Made by a program: the position numbers and the translations under genes. A stretch of 64,000 nt of DNA, taken from the NCBI GenBank assembly GCA_019347675.1, contig JAHWKW010000001.1, forward strand, positions 1 to 64,000, given 5' to 3'. Positions 52,100-61,862 of the stretch are shown piece after piece (the first letter of the stretch is position 1; every line of letters begins with the position of its first letter). A model generated the notes under the pieces. The model worked only from the letters and a program-made list of their open reading frames with translations, had not been told where the DNA came from and did not search any database. The stretch is from Actinomycetota bacterium (GTDB lineage Bacteria > Actinomycetota > Nitriliruptoria > Nitriliruptorales > JAHWKO01).

Positions 52100-54225
52100 T
52101 GCGCGCCTGGCCGGTGCTGCCGCTGATCGCTTTGGCGATCGTCGTGTCCTTCGTGGTGGTGGTCTTGTTCACGGCGATCTTCTTCCTCAGCAACTACCGG
52201 GCGGGCCCGCTGCCCAGCCCCGACGAGCTCCAGCTACCCGAGCCCAGCATCGTCCGAGACGCCGCGGGTGACGTGATCGCCAGGCTGGACCCGGGCGCGG
52301 TCCGGTCGAACATCGAGTTGGATCAGCTGCCCGACCACGTCTGGCAGGCCATCCTGGCGGTCGAGGACCGCAACTTCTACGAGCACGAGGGGTACTCGAC
52401 GCGAGGCATCGTCCGCGCCTTCTGGACCAACCTGATCCACGGCGGGATCCGCCAGGGCGGCTCGACCATCACGCAGCAGTACGTCGACATCGCCATCCGG
52501 GAGGTCCCGCGCACCTACCGGGGGAAGCTGCGCGAGCTCGCGTACGCCCGCAAGCTCGAGAACCGACTGCCCAAGGACGAGATCCTCGAGTACTACCTCA
52601 ACGCGGTCCCGTTCGGGCGCGGGGCGATCGGGATCGAAGCGGCTGCCCGGACCTACTACGGGAAGGCCGCGACCGAGCTCAGCGTCAACGAGGCTGCGAC
52701 GCTCGCCGGGATGGTGGCGGCCCCCTCCCGTTACGACCCCGGACGCCACCCCGAGACGGCCAACGAGCGGCGCGAGATCACGCTGCGGGGCATGGCGGAG
52801 ATGGGATGGCTACCGGACGCGGAGGCCGACCAGCTGATCGCGGAGGGGCTCCCTGAGCTCCGCGAGGAGCCACTGGTCGAGTACGGGACGAACGCGTACT
52901 ACCTCGACGCGGTGCAACAGGCCCTCGCCGAGGAGCTCGGCGACGAGCAGGACATCTACCTCGGCCTCGATGTGACCACCGAGCTCGACGTGCGGCTGCA
53001 GGAACTGGCGCTCACGACGTTGAACGCCCACCTGGCGGACGTTCCCTACACCGGGGCGGTCGTGTCCATCGACCCGACCAGCGGTGCGGTGAAAGCCGTG
53101 GTGGGGGGACGGGATTTTCGCACCGAGCAGTTCAACATCGCGATCCGGGGCGGCAACCAGGCCGGGTCGGCGTTCAAGCCGTTCGGTCTGGCGGCGTGGC
53201 TGGACCAGGGTCGGTCCCTCGAGGAGGTGTTCCGTGCCCCGGCGCAGATGGTGGTCAACTTCGACCAGTTCCCGCCGTACGACGTGTCGAACTTCGGTGA
53301 CGCGGGGTTCGGTCAGCAGAACGTGCGCCAAGCCACGCTGACGTCCACCAACGTCGTGTACGCACAGATCGCGTCGGAGATCGGCCCCGAGGCCGTGAAG
53401 GAGATGGCGATCGCAGCGGGCATCGACGACACCGAGGACCTCGTCGCCGTCCCGTCGCTGATCCTGGGCACGGTCGACGTCACACCGCTGGACATGGCGC
53501 AGGGGTACGCGACGTTCGCGGCGGGCGGGGAGCGGCACGAGCCGCGGTTCATCAGGACCGTGCGCGACATCGAATCGGGGCAGGTCGTCCTCGATGCCGA
53601 GCGCGCTCGGCCGGACCGGGCGATGCAGGCCGCCGTGGCCCACGGGGTCACGGACGTGCTCGTCAACAACATCCAGGAAGGGACGGGGACGTCCGCACAG
53701 CTCGGACGGCCGGCAGCCGGCAAGACTGGCACCACCGACGACTTCCGCGACGCGTGGTTCGTTGGGTACGTCCCGCAACTTGCGACCGCGGTGTGGATCG
53801 GGAACGCCGACAACACACCGATGGCCCGGGTCACCGGGGGCTCCATCCCCGCCGAGACCTGGGGCGACTACATGCGCGAGGCGGTCGCGTCGCTCGCCGT
53901 GGAACAGTTCCCCGAGCCGAACTGGGACACGCTGGTCCCCCGGTCGCCGACGCCCGACCGGTCGCCGACGCCCGACCGGTCGCCTGCACCGATCGACACC
54001 TTTGGCGGGACGGCGCCGGGGATCAGCCCGACGCCGACCTCCGGTCCCGACCTTGGGCCCGAGACGGATGAGGAGACGACTCCGACGGGCGAGCCGACGT
54101 TCGGCACCACGCAGCCGACGTTCGGGAACACCACGCCGAGCTCGCCGCAGCCCGAACCGGACGACTCCCCGACGACGCGCCGTCCCGGACCGGTCGAGAC
54201 GTTGACGCCGATCCTGCCCGGTTGA
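52096..54225 (+). CDS. Class A penicillin-binding protein (second of tandem pair)
   Basis: The 709-residue paralogue has the same layout: N-terminal helix (IALAIVVSFVVVVLFTAIFF), GT51 domain (AVEDRNFYEHEGY, GGSTITQQYVD), transpeptidase domain (GSAFKPFGL, TSTNVVYAQ, AAGKTGTTDDF). It adds a Pro/Thr-rich tail of about 90 residues with a TPDRSP repeat that may lie in the wall. The ATG overlaps the previous stop (ATGA). The pair clearly arose by tandem duplication. Confidence 0.92.
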   Translation: MMRAWPVLPLIALAIVVSFVVVVLFTAIFFLSNYRAGPLPSPDELQLPEPSIVRDAAGDVIARLDPGAVRSNIELDQLPDHVWQAILAVEDRNFYEHEGYSTRGIVRAFWTNLIHGGIRQGGSTITQQYVDIAIREVPRTYRGKLRELAYARKLENRLPKDEILEYYLNAVPFGRGAIGIEAAARTYYGKAATELSVNEAATLAGMVAAPSRYDPGRHPETANERREITLRGMAEMGWLPDAEADQLIAEGLPELREEPLVEYGTNAYYLDAVQQALAEELGDEQDIYLGLDVTTELDVRLQELALTTLNAHLADVPYTGAVVSIDPTSGAVKAVVGGRDFRTEQFNIAIRGGNQAGSAFKPFGLAAWLDQGRSLEEVFRAPAQMVVNFDQFPPYDVSNFGDAGFGQQNVRQATLTSTNVVYAQIASEIGPEAVKEMAIAAGIDDTEDLVAVPSLILGTVDVTPLDMAQGYATFAAGGERHEPRFIRTVRDIESGQVVLDAERARPDRAMQAAVAHGVTDVLVNNIQEGTGTSAQLGRPAAGKTGTTDDFRDAWFVGYVPQLATAVWIGNADNTPMARVTGGSIPAETWGDYMREAVASLAVEQFPEPNWDTLVPRSPTPDRSPTPDRSPAPIDTFGGTAPGISPTPTSGPDLGPETDEETTPTGEPTFGTTQPTFGNTTPSSPQPEPDDSPTTRRPGPVETLTPILPG

Positions 54226-54250
54226 TGTTTCCCACTCAGGCGCGCGTCGT

Positions 54251-55027
54251 TCAGTCGCGGGAGCCCTGGCTGCGCCGCTCCTCGTTCTGTCGGGCGATCA
54301 TGGCGGCCGCTTCCTCGACGGTGGGGGCGGTCCCGCCCAGGTGCGCGGGGAGCCACCAGCGGTCGTCGGGACCGGCGGGCTGGTCGGGGTAGTCGTCCTG
54401 GGCCTGCTTGAGCAGCTGCTCGATCCGGGCCATCAGCTCGTCGGTGGCCTGGCGGCTGTCGGCGCGACGTTCGACCAGCAGCGGTTCCCCGTAGCGGACC
54501 AGGATCGGGATCCCGCGGGCGGGTCGCGGGTCGCGGCCCTTGGTCAGGACCCGCTGGCTGCCCCACACCGCCACCGGGACGATCGGCGCCCCGGCGGCGG
54601 CCGCGAGCCGAGCCGCGCCGGCCCGTCCCTCCATCGGGACGAACGACGGGCTGATCGTGCCCTCGGGGAAGATCCCGACGACATCCCCGGCGCGCAACGC
54701 CCCGAGCGCGTCGCGGTACCCGGGCCTGGCGTCGCCGTACGGATCGATCTCGATCTGTCGCAGGGCCCGCAGGGCGGCGCCCACCACCGGCGTGTGCATG
54801 ACGTCGCTGCGGACCATGTACCGGATGCGCCGCCGTCGCTGGCACAGCGCCACGAACGAGAAGTCGAGGTAGCTGATGTGGTTGCTGGCCACGATGACCG
54901 GACCGGTCGCCGGGATGTGCTCCTGGCCGCGAGCGTCGAACGACCACCTGAACAGGCGGAAGCCGAGCCGGAAGAGGCCCGCGACGACGTCGTAGAGGAC
55001 GTCCCTCACCCGACGCTCGACGTGCAC
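54251..55027 (-). CDS. 1-acyl-sn-glycerol-3-phosphate acyltransferase (PlsC family)
   Basis: The 258-residue product has PlsC motifs: ASNHISYLD (HX4D), GIFPEGTISP and VPVAVWG. These enzymes move an acyl chain to lysophosphatidate at the membrane. The C-terminus is a charged extension (EEAAAMIARQNEERRSQG). Start GTG. It is convergent with the penicillin-binding protein operon. A second PlsC-type gene lies 3.9 kb away. Confidence 0.87.
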   Translation of the reverse strand: MHVERRVRDVLYDVVAGLFRLGFRLFRWSFDARGQEHIPATGPVIVASNHISYLDFSFVALCQRRRRIRYMVRSDVMHTPVVGAALRALRQIEIDPYGDARPGYRDALGALRAGDVVGIFPEGTISPSFVPMEGRAGAARLAAAAGAPIVPVAVWGSQRVLTKGRDPRPARGIPILVRYGEPLLVERRADSRQATDELMARIEQLLKQAQDDYPDQPAGPDDRWWLPAHLGGTAPTVEEAAAMIARQNEERRSQGSRD

Positions 55028-55119
55028 CCCGGCGTCCTCCTCTGGCGTGTCGAACCCTACGGGAGCACGGGTGCCTCGTTGCCCGCCCCACTACCCCTTC
55101 GGTTCGGAGGTGACGGTCG

Positions 55120-56301
55120 TCAACCCGAGCGGTCCCAGGACGCGACAACGTGGCGGGCCAGCTCGGCGGCGTGGGCTTGCACCTCGCGGGCGGGGCGGTC
55201 CAGCGCCTCCGCGACGGCGCGCACGTCGTCGAACTCCGCTGCGGTCGTGACGATCTGGCCGTCGAACTCCGCCACCTTGACGCGGACGTCGTGGCCTTCG
55301 ACCTGCACGGTCACCCAGCGCCGCGGCAGCGGTCGCCTGTTGATCTGAAACCACCGAACCCCGATGGTGGTGCTCTCGCGGAACAGCACGGCCTGGGTGG
55401 CGGGGATGTCCGCGGCGTCGACGAGCGCGGTTAGCGTGTAGCCAGGGCGCCCTTTCTTCATCAGCACGGGCGTCGCCCAGGCATCGTGCGCGCCGGCGTG
55501 GCGGAGCCCGTCGAGCACCACCGGGACCAGCTCCGGTGAGAGGTCGTCGACCGTGGCCTCGATCAGCACCGCCGGGTCAGCTGCCGCCCCCGCCTCTGCG
55601 TCGCCGACCAGGACGGTGAGCACACCGGCGTCGGCGCGGTCGGGATCGCTCGCGCCCCGCCCGCGGCCGGTCAGGCGGACGGCTGGGAGAGGCGCTCCGA
55701 TCGTCAACGTCGCGAGCAACGCCGCCCCGGTCGGTGTGGCCAGCTCGCGCGATCCTCCGCCGAACACCGTGAACCCGCGGAGCAGCTCGATCACCGCGGG
55801 GGCTGGGACAGGCAGGTCCCCGTGGTCGGTGGCAACGGTCCCCGAGCCCACCGCGACCGGCCCGGAGGTGAGCCGCTGCAGACCGAGGGCGTGCACGCCG
55901 GTGCAGGCCCCGACGATGTCGACGACGGTGTCGAGGCTGCCGAGCTCGTGCAGGTGGACCCGGTCGAGGTCGGTGCCGTGCGCGGCCGCTTCCGCCTCGG
56001 CGAGCCGACGGAAGACCGACAGCGCCGGATCACGCACCGCCGCCGGCAGGTCGGCGCCGTCCAGTAGCGACCGGCCCTCTGCCCAGGTGCGCACGGTCGG
56101 CGCCCCGGCCGGCAGCCGGACGTGGACCTTGACCGCAGCGACCCCCCGGACGCGGACCGTCGCGGCGTCGAGCCGGGCGCCGGCATCGAGGGCGTCGACG
56201 GCGGCCTGCAGCGTGGACAGGGGCGCGCCGGCGTCGACCAGCGCCCCGAGCCACATGTCACCGGCGACGCCGTGATCGCAGAGAAGATGAGCGACCTTCA
56301 C
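55120..56301 (-). CDS. larC: Nickel-pincer cofactor nickel insertase LarC
   Basis: The 393-residue product starts VAHLLCDHGVAGDMWLGALVDAG, the LarC N-terminal motif. It also has VHLHELGSLDTVVDIVGACTG-like sequence (HLHELGSLDTVVDIVGA) and STTIGVRWFQINRRPLPR near the end. LarC inserts nickel into the pyridinium bis-thiocarboxylate precursor, using CTP. Some bacteria make LarC by a frameshift between two ORFs; here it is one frame. Its start overlaps the larB stop by four bases. Confidence 0.9.
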   Translation of the reverse strand: MKVAHLLCDHGVAGDMWLGALVDAGAPLSTLQAAVDALDAGARLDAATVRVRGVAAVKVHVRLPAGAPTVRTWAEGRSLLDGADLPAAVRDPALSVFRRLAEAEAAAHGTDLDRVHLHELGSLDTVVDIVGACTGVHALGLQRLTSGPVAVGSGTVATDHGDLPVPAPAVIELLRGFTVFGGGSRELATPTGAALLATLTIGAPLPAVRLTGRGRGASDPDRADAGVLTVLVGDAEAGAAADPAVLIEATVDDLSPELVPVVLDGLRHAGAHDAWATPVLMKKGRPGYTLTALVDAADIPATQAVLFRESTTIGVRWFQINRRPLPRRWVTVQVEGHDVRVKVAEFDGQIVTTAAEFDDVRAVAEALDRPAREVQAHAAELARHVVASWDRSG

Positions 56302-57098
56302 CCGGTCGGCACCTCACTCACCTTCCGCGCGTGTCGGGCCCGTCCCGCCAGTCGCAGCATCCGCAGGGTCACCATGGCGGCGGCGAAGCCGCCGTCGATG
56401 TTCACCACGGCGATCCCGGGGGCGCAGGCGGTCAGCATGCCCAGCAGCGCCGCGAGACCGTCGAACGACGCTCCGTACCCCACACTGGTCGGGACCGCGA
56501 CGATCGGGGCGGCGACCAGTCCGGCCACCAGCGACGGCAACGCACCCTCCATGCCGGCCACCACCACCGCGACGTCGGCCGTGTCGATCTGGTCGCGCAC
56601 CGCCAGGAGCCGGTGGACGCCGGCGACACCCACGTCGGCGACGACGGCGACGTCGACGCCGAACGCGTCGAGGACCGTGGCGCACTCCCGGGCGACCGGC
56701 AGGTCGCTGGTCCCGGCGCAGGCGACTGTGACCACGCCGTGCACGCGTGCGGCCGGCGCGGCGCGGCGGGCAACCACCACCCGGCCCACCTCGTCGTGGC
56801 GGGCCGCGGGGGCGACCTCGTGAACGGCCGCGGCCTGTTCGTCGCTGACCCGGGTCACCAGGACGGGACCGTCTCCGGCCCGCAGTAGCTGCTGCACGGC
56901 GCGGGCGCACTGGTCGGCGGTCTTGCCCTCCCCGAAGACCACCTCGGGGTCACCGGTGCGCAGCTCACGGTGGTGGTCGAGCTTGAGATCCCCCAGGTCC
57001 GCGAACGGCAGGTCGCGGAGAGCCGCCGCGGCGGCTGCGACGCTGACCTGTCCCGACCGGACCGCACCGAGCAGTTGCTGCAACGTCCCTGACGGCAC
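56298..57098 (-). CDS. larB: Nickel-pincer cofactor biosynthesis carboxylase LarB
   Basis: The 266-residue product ends in a PurE-like fold: GTSDLPVARECATVLDAFG, DVGVAGVHRLL, VVVAGMEGALPSLVAGL and TSVGYGASFDGLAALLGML. The N-terminus has DHHRELRTGDPEVVFGEGK. LarB carboxylates and hydrolyses nicotinic acid adenine dinucleotide to start cofactor synthesis. It overlaps larC and is divergent from larE. Confidence 0.92.
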   Translation of the reverse strand: MPSGTLQQLLGAVRSGQVSVAAAAAALRDLPFADLGDLKLDHHRELRTGDPEVVFGEGKTADQCARAVQQLLRAGDGPVLVTRVSDEQAAAVHEVAPAARHDEVGRVVVARRAAPAARVHGVVTVACAGTSDLPVARECATVLDAFGVDVAVVADVGVAGVHRLLAVRDQIDTADVAVVVAGMEGALPSLVAGLVAAPIVAVPTSVGYGASFDGLAALLGMLTACAPGIAVVNIDGGFAAAMVTLRMLRLAGRARHARKVSEVPTG

Positions 57099-57229
57099 CG
57101 AGCTCCTCCCGGATCACGCCGAGTCGGACGGCGACCGCGCCCCGTCCTGGTGGCCTGCCCGTCCGACGCTACCGCCAGCAGGCACCGTTAGGCTCGGCGG
57201 GACACGCGACGCACCGACGCAGGGCCACC

Positions 57230-58054
57230 GTGTACGACGATGAGCGCCTCGATCGGCTCCACGCGATCGTGGAGGAACTCGGCAGCGTGGTCGTCGCCTT
57301 GTCGGGCGGGGTCGACTCCAGCCTGTTGGCGCACGCCTGTCACGCTGTCCTCGACGATCGGGCACTGGCGGTGGTGGCGTGGTCACCGTCGCTTCCGCGC
57401 CGCGAACTGGACATCGCCGGCCGGGTGGCCGAACACATCGGGATCGCCTGCGAGGTGATCGACACGGCGGAGGTCGACGATCCCCGTTACGCCGCGAACC
57501 CGCGCAACCGCTGCTACTTCTGCAAGGACGAGCTGTTCTCGCACCTCGACCGCGTGGCCGCCGAACGCGGCCTCGCGTGGGTGGCGTACGGGGAGAACCT
57601 CGACGACGACGGCGACCACCGTCCCGGCCGCGCTGCCGCCGTCCGCCACGGGGTCCGCGCCCCGCTGCGCGAGGCGGAACTGACCAAAGCCGACGTCCGC
57701 GATCTGGCCCGCGCCCTCGACCTTCCGGTGTGGGACAAGCCGGCGTTCGCGTGCCTGGCGTCACGCTTCCCGCACGGCACGGAGATCACCCCGGCAGCAC
57801 TGCGGCAGGTGGAGGAGGCCGAGGACGCACTGTGGAGGTTGGGTGTCCGCCAGCTCCGGGTCCGGTACCACGGCGACCTGGCCCGCATCGAGGTGGACCC
57901 GGCCGACCTCGAGCGGGTGGTCGCGCAGGCCGACGCGGTCGTGGTGGCGTTGCGCCGGGCCGGCTTCGTGCACGTAACGTTGGACCTGGCCGGTTACCGG
58001 CGGGGCGGGTCGGGCGCCACCCCCGGGGAGGGGCTCCTGCCCCTGGTGGATTGA
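57230..58054 (+). CDS. larE: ATP-dependent sulfur transferase LarE
   Basis: The 274-residue product has a PP-loop ATP site (VVALSGGVDSSLLAH), NRCYFCKDELF near residue 90 and PAFACLASRFPHGTEI, whose Cys near 175 aligns with the sacrificial sulfur-donor position of LarE. Extra cysteines (CYFC) could instead support an iron-sulfur, non-sacrificial mechanism, as in some LarE proteins. It adds sulfur to the cofactor precursor. Divergent from larB across 130 bases. Confidence 0.9.
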   Translation: MYDDERLDRLHAIVEELGSVVVALSGGVDSSLLAHACHAVLDDRALAVVAWSPSLPRRELDIAGRVAEHIGIACEVIDTAEVDDPRYAANPRNRCYFCKDELFSHLDRVAAERGLAWVAYGENLDDDGDHRPGRAAAVRHGVRAPLREAELTKADVRDLARALDLPVWDKPAFACLASRFPHGTEITPAALRQVEEAEDALWRLGVRQLRVRYHGDLARIEVDPADLERVVAQADAVVVALRRAGFVHVTLDLAGYRRGGSGATPGEGLLPLVD

Positions 58055-58098
58055 GCCAGGCTCGGCGCATCGGCCTGTGCCGGCGCACCCGGACCGGT

Positions 58099-59007
58099 TC
58101 AGCGTCGCCAGGCGCGCCGCCCGTCGCCTGGTGGGGGGAGCGGTCGTGACGACTCCCAGACCCTGCGCCACCGAGCCACGTCGGGCGCACGGGCCGACGG
58201 GGTCCGATCCTCGGTGGCCCGGCGCAGCGACGCCCACCAGCTGGTCTCGTCCTCGTCGAGCAGGCGCGCGACCGCGTTCTCCAGCCGCTGTGCGAAGTCG
58301 CCGCTGCGCTCCCCGTCGCGGGGCTTCACGGGAGGGCCGTAGTGCACCGTGACCGGCAGCCGCCCCGGGCGCGGCCAGCCCCGGCCCGGTGGCATCGCGG
58401 CGAACGCGCCGCGGATCGCCACGGGCACCGCCGGGACCCCGTGGCGCAGGCACAGGAAACCCGCACCACGCAGGAACCCCTGCACCCACCCGTCGTCCGA
58501 GCGGCCGCCCTCGGGGAACAGCAGCAGGTTCCACCCGTCGTTGAGCAGCTGACCGGGCAGTTCCGACAGCCGACCGCTTTCGCGATCGATCGGGAAGGCG
58601 TTGAACAGCAACGTCGTGGCGGTCCCCCGCCACCACACGGTGAAGAAGTAGTCCGAGGCGGCGTTGACCGCAGTTCGCCGCCGCCACGCGGGCGGGAGTG
58701 AACTCAGCACCAGCGGCGCGTCGAGGTGGCTGGAGTGGTTGCTGGCGAACACGACCGGCCCGGTGAGGCTGTCGAGGTTGTCGAGCCCGCGGACCGAGGG
58801 GGTGACCTGGGACCACACCAGGGGCTTCAAACCGAACCGCTGTAGGGCGTCGCGTGCGATCTGGGCCGATGGCGTCCGCGCCCAGGCGGTGGGGAACTCG
58901 TCGTCCTCACGCTCGTCGACGTGGGGGGCGGCGGAGCCGGGCACCAGAGGCCGGCGGGTCCACCGCCAACCCCGGGCGATGTCGCGGATCTGGCCGACCA
59001 GCGACAT
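58099..59007 (-). CDS. PlsC-type acyltransferase, last gene of lipid operon
   Basis: The 302-residue product has ASNHSSHLD (HX4D), FNAFPIDRESGRLSE, LLLFPEGGRSDDG and VPAVPVAIRG, acyltransferase blocks I to IV. No transmembrane helix is obvious; the N-terminal 60 residues are charged. Its ATG overlaps the stop of the LarA-like gene (TGATG), so it is translated together with that gene. It is only distantly like the PlsC at 54251. Confidence 0.88.
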   Translation of the reverse strand: MSLVGQIRDIARGWRWTRRPLVPGSAAPHVDEREDDEFPTAWARTPSAQIARDALQRFGLKPLVWSQVTPSVRGLDNLDSLTGPVVFASNHSSHLDAPLVLSSLPPAWRRRTAVNAASDYFFTVWWRGTATTLLFNAFPIDRESGRLSELPGQLLNDGWNLLLFPEGGRSDDGWVQGFLRGAGFLCLRHGVPAVPVAIRGAFAAMPPGRGWPRPGRLPVTVHYGPPVKPRDGERSGDFAQRLENAVARLLDEDETSWWASLRRATEDRTPSARAPDVARWRRVWESSRPLPPPGDGRRAWRR

Positions 59008-60584
59008 CAGCGCACCTCGGCGAGTGTCAGCGGTGGTGTGTGGAGGTAGGTCAGCGTGGGGCTGGGACCCACCGTGTCGCTGAGCATCTCCAGCGCGTCG
59101 TCGAGGGTCGAGGCGCTGCGGAACCCCATCCGCGCCACCGATCCGCGGTCACCGCCGATGAAGATCACGTCGCTCAAGTGGTCGAGAGCGTGCGCTCCCC
59201 AGTACCACATGTAGAACGGATGCACGCCGTGGTAGGCGTACGACGTGCGGTACAGGTGGATGTACCACGGGTCGGTCGCGTACTGCTCCTCGTACTTCGC
59301 CTCGATCGTCGCCGGGTCGGTCGACTCGGCCAGGACCTCTTCGAAGAAGTCGACGTAGCTGGGGTGGTGGACCTGGTGGAAGTCCCGCGGCACCGGGTGG
59401 TAGCAGATCATCGCCCCGCCGGGGCGCACCAGCGGCTTGCCGCGGTAGCTGTTGAAGAAGTACCCCAGCCCCAAGCACATCGCCAGGATCGGGTTCATGA
59501 TCGAGTTGACGTTGTACGGGCAGATGTAGGGCAACCCCACCACCAGCACGTCCGACTGGCCGTCTACCTCGACCAGTTGCTGGCGGTGCACGCTCGCCAG
59601 CGTGCGCTCGTGGACGGCCTCGGTCTCGCCCGCGTTGACCCCGGTCACCCCGTACGGGGCGATCGTGCGGTGGAAGATCGGTCGCCGGGCTCGGCGGGGC
59701 AGCACCGACAGGCCCTGGCGGACCGCGAACATCGTGGCCTGGTCCTTCAGCGACCATTCCCACTCGCGCTTGTTGAGGAACCCGTACGGCTCCGGGAACG
59801 TGTCGTTGTTGAGCGTCGTCTCGACCGTGAAGACCTTCAGGTGGTCGGCCAGCAGCCGACCCATGCGCGTGGCTGACTCGTGCAGCGCCGAGTGCGACGG
59901 GTCCATGAAACTGGTGGAGCGCACCATGGTGTGGACGTTGTGGTGGGGTCGCAGGCTGCGGTAGGACGCCAACCCGACGGGGACGGACTTGTGCCCGCCG
60001 TCCATCGCGACGAGGTTGATGTTGACGTACACCAGCAGGTCGGACTCGGCCGCGCGCCGGTTGATCTCGACGTCCTCGCCTCGGTCGGTCTCCCCCACGT
60101 GCAGCAGGTTGTCGGGATCTTCGGCGTCGTGGTTGACGAGCCGGTCGGGCCAGAACGAACGGAAGACCCGCTCGCCGACCACCCGGTGGATCTCGGCAGG
60201 GGTCATGCGCCGGTGGAGTGAGTTCGCGACGATCAGCATCACGTCGTCCACCCCGGCTTGCACGGCGAGCTCGAGGACGGCCTCGATCACCCGTTGGCGG
60301 ATGTCGGGCGTCTGCATCGGAGGCAGGGGCAGGGAGATGTCGTCGAACGCGATCGTCAGCCGCATGCCCGGGCGGAGCAGTTCGGGGAGGGGTTCGCTGT
60401 CGCGTGGGTGCAGGAGCGCCTCACGGACGGCCGAGTCGACGTCGTCGATGCCCGGCAGTGAGTCGGGCGGGTACACCACCCGTGTCCCGAGCGGGAACCG
60501 CTCCAGGCGGAAGTCCAGTCCTTCGTGAACCAGGAGTGGCGGCGTGCGCTCGTCGACCTCCAGCACGAACCCCGGTCTTCCCAC
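59007..60584 (-). CDS. LarA-like (DUF2088) racemase-family protein
   Basis: The 525-residue product belongs to the lactate racemase fold: ANSLHRRMTPAEIHRVVG carries the first conserved His region, and VNINLVAMDGGHKSVPVGLA the Lys/His region that holds the nickel-pincer cofactor in LarA. It is about 100 residues longer than LarA and divergent, so the substrate is probably not lactate. The start GTG has AAGGAGGC six bases upstream. Nearby larB, larC and larE supply the cofactor. It lies between genes for an alcohol dehydrogenase and an acyltransferase. Confidence 0.82.
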   Translation of the reverse strand: MGRPGFVLEVDERTPPLLVHEGLDFRLERFPLGTRVVYPPDSLPGIDDVDSAVREALLHPRDSEPLPELLRPGMRLTIAFDDISLPLPPMQTPDIRQRVIEAVLELAVQAGVDDVMLIVANSLHRRMTPAEIHRVVGERVFRSFWPDRLVNHDAEDPDNLLHVGETDRGEDVEINRRAAESDLLVYVNINLVAMDGGHKSVPVGLASYRSLRPHHNVHTMVRSTSFMDPSHSALHESATRMGRLLADHLKVFTVETTLNNDTFPEPYGFLNKREWEWSLKDQATMFAVRQGLSVLPRRARRPIFHRTIAPYGVTGVNAGETEAVHERTLASVHRQQLVEVDGQSDVLVVGLPYICPYNVNSIMNPILAMCLGLGYFFNSYRGKPLVRPGGAMICYHPVPRDFHQVHHPSYVDFFEEVLAESTDPATIEAKYEEQYATDPWYIHLYRTSYAYHGVHPFYMWYWGAHALDHLSDVIFIGGDRGSVARMGFRSASTLDDALEMLSDTVGPSPTLTYLHTPPLTLAEVR

Positions 60585-60598
60585 GGTAGCCTCCTTGT

Positions 60599-61795
60599 TC
60601 ACTGGGTGACGTCGAAGACGACCTTCACCGTGCCCAGCCGTCCCGCATCCAGCGCGTGATCGATGGCCTGGCGCCAGCGTGGCAACGGGTACGGCGAGGC
60701 GACCAGCCCATCCAGCGGGGCGTCGCCGGCCATCTGCAGCGCAAGTTCGAACGTCGCCATCTGCTGGCCGTTGACCTGCTCGGTGGAGCTGGCGTACGCA
60801 CCCACCACCTCCAGCTCCCGGAACCAGGCGGGGGCGAGGTCGGTCCCGGCCGCGGGCATGCCGGCCAGGACGACCCGTCCACCGGCGCGCGTGGTGCGCA
60901 GCGCCGTGTCCAGCGAGCTGGCCGACCCGACGCAGTCGATCGCCACGTCGACGCCCCCGAGCAGGAAGGATCGGCCACGCTCGGGATCCAGCCGCAGCGC
61001 GCGTGTGGCGCGCCGGACGGCGTTCATCGACCGAGCCGGGGCAACGACCTCGGTCGCCCCGAACGCGCGGGCGAGCTCGGCCTGGCGGCGGTGCTTGGCG
61101 ACGACGATGATCTCTGCGGCTGCGGTGAGCTCCTTCAGCGCCAGGAGGGTGAGGAGCCCGACCGAGCCGGCGCCGACGACCAGCACCCGCTGTGTGGACG
61201 TCACGCCGGCGCGGAGCGCGACGTGTGCCGCACAGGCCAGCGGCTCGACCAGCACGGCCCGCTCGTCGGGTAGGCCGTCGGGGACCGGGTACAGCTGCGA
61301 GCGGTGGGCGACGAACTCGTGGCTCCAACCACCGCCTGTGTCCGCGCAGAAGCCGGTCTGCAGGCCCGGGGACAGGTGCCCAACCGTGATCCGTGCGCAG
61401 CGGTTGCGTTCCCCGGCCGCGCAGGCCGCGCAGGCGCGCACACCGCGGGCGTCGCAGTTCAGCAGTGGATCCAGCACCACTCGCGTGCCGGCAGGGATGT
61501 CCTCGACCTCGTCGAGCAGCTCACCGACCACCTCGTGACCGGGGACGAACGGCAGCGAGATCAGCGGTGAGAAGTACAGCGAACTGCGCCCGGCGATGGT
61601 TGCCAGGTCCGACCCGCAGATGCCCGACAGCCGCGGGCGGACCCGCCCCCAGCCCGGCCGGTCGGGACGGGGCGCGTTGCGGTCGACCAGTCGCAGCGGT
61701 GCCAGGGGCCCGGCGATCGCGCCGGGGACGCGACGCCCCACCACCCGCGACGCCACGTAGCGGGGGACCGAGCGGTACAGCTCCAGCGCCTTCAC
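60599..61795 (-). CDS. Zinc-dependent alcohol dehydrogenase family protein
   Basis: The 398-residue product has GICGSDL, the GHE zinc motif in FVPGHEVVGEL, a structural zinc loop (CAACAAGERNRC) and a Rossmann motif (VLVVGAGSVGLLTLLAL), the medium-chain dehydrogenase layout. It would oxidise or reduce an alcohol/aldehyde with NAD(P). The LarA-like gene begins 14 bases after its stop, and the reductase-HAD gene ends 67 bases before its start, so all are one operon. Confidence 0.9.
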   Translation of the reverse strand: MKALELYRSVPRYVASRVVGRRVPGAIAGPLAPLRLVDRNAPRPDRPGWGRVRPRLSGICGSDLATIAGRSSLYFSPLISLPFVPGHEVVGELLDEVEDIPAGTRVVLDPLLNCDARGVRACAACAAGERNRCARITVGHLSPGLQTGFCADTGGGWSHEFVAHRSQLYPVPDGLPDERAVLVEPLACAAHVALRAGVTSTQRVLVVGAGSVGLLTLLALKELTAAAEIIVVAKHRRQAELARAFGATEVVAPARSMNAVRRATRALRLDPERGRSFLLGGVDVAIDCVGSASSLDTALRTTRAGGRVVLAGMPAAGTDLAPAWFRELEVVGAYASSTEQVNGQQMATFELALQMAGDAPLDGLVASPYPLPRWRQAIDHALDAGRLGTVKVVFDVTQ

Positions 61796-61862
61796 GGCCG
61801 CGCTCGCGGCGTCGGTCGGCCGCTCGCGGCGGGGCGACGACCTCGCGTCCGCAGGGCGACCG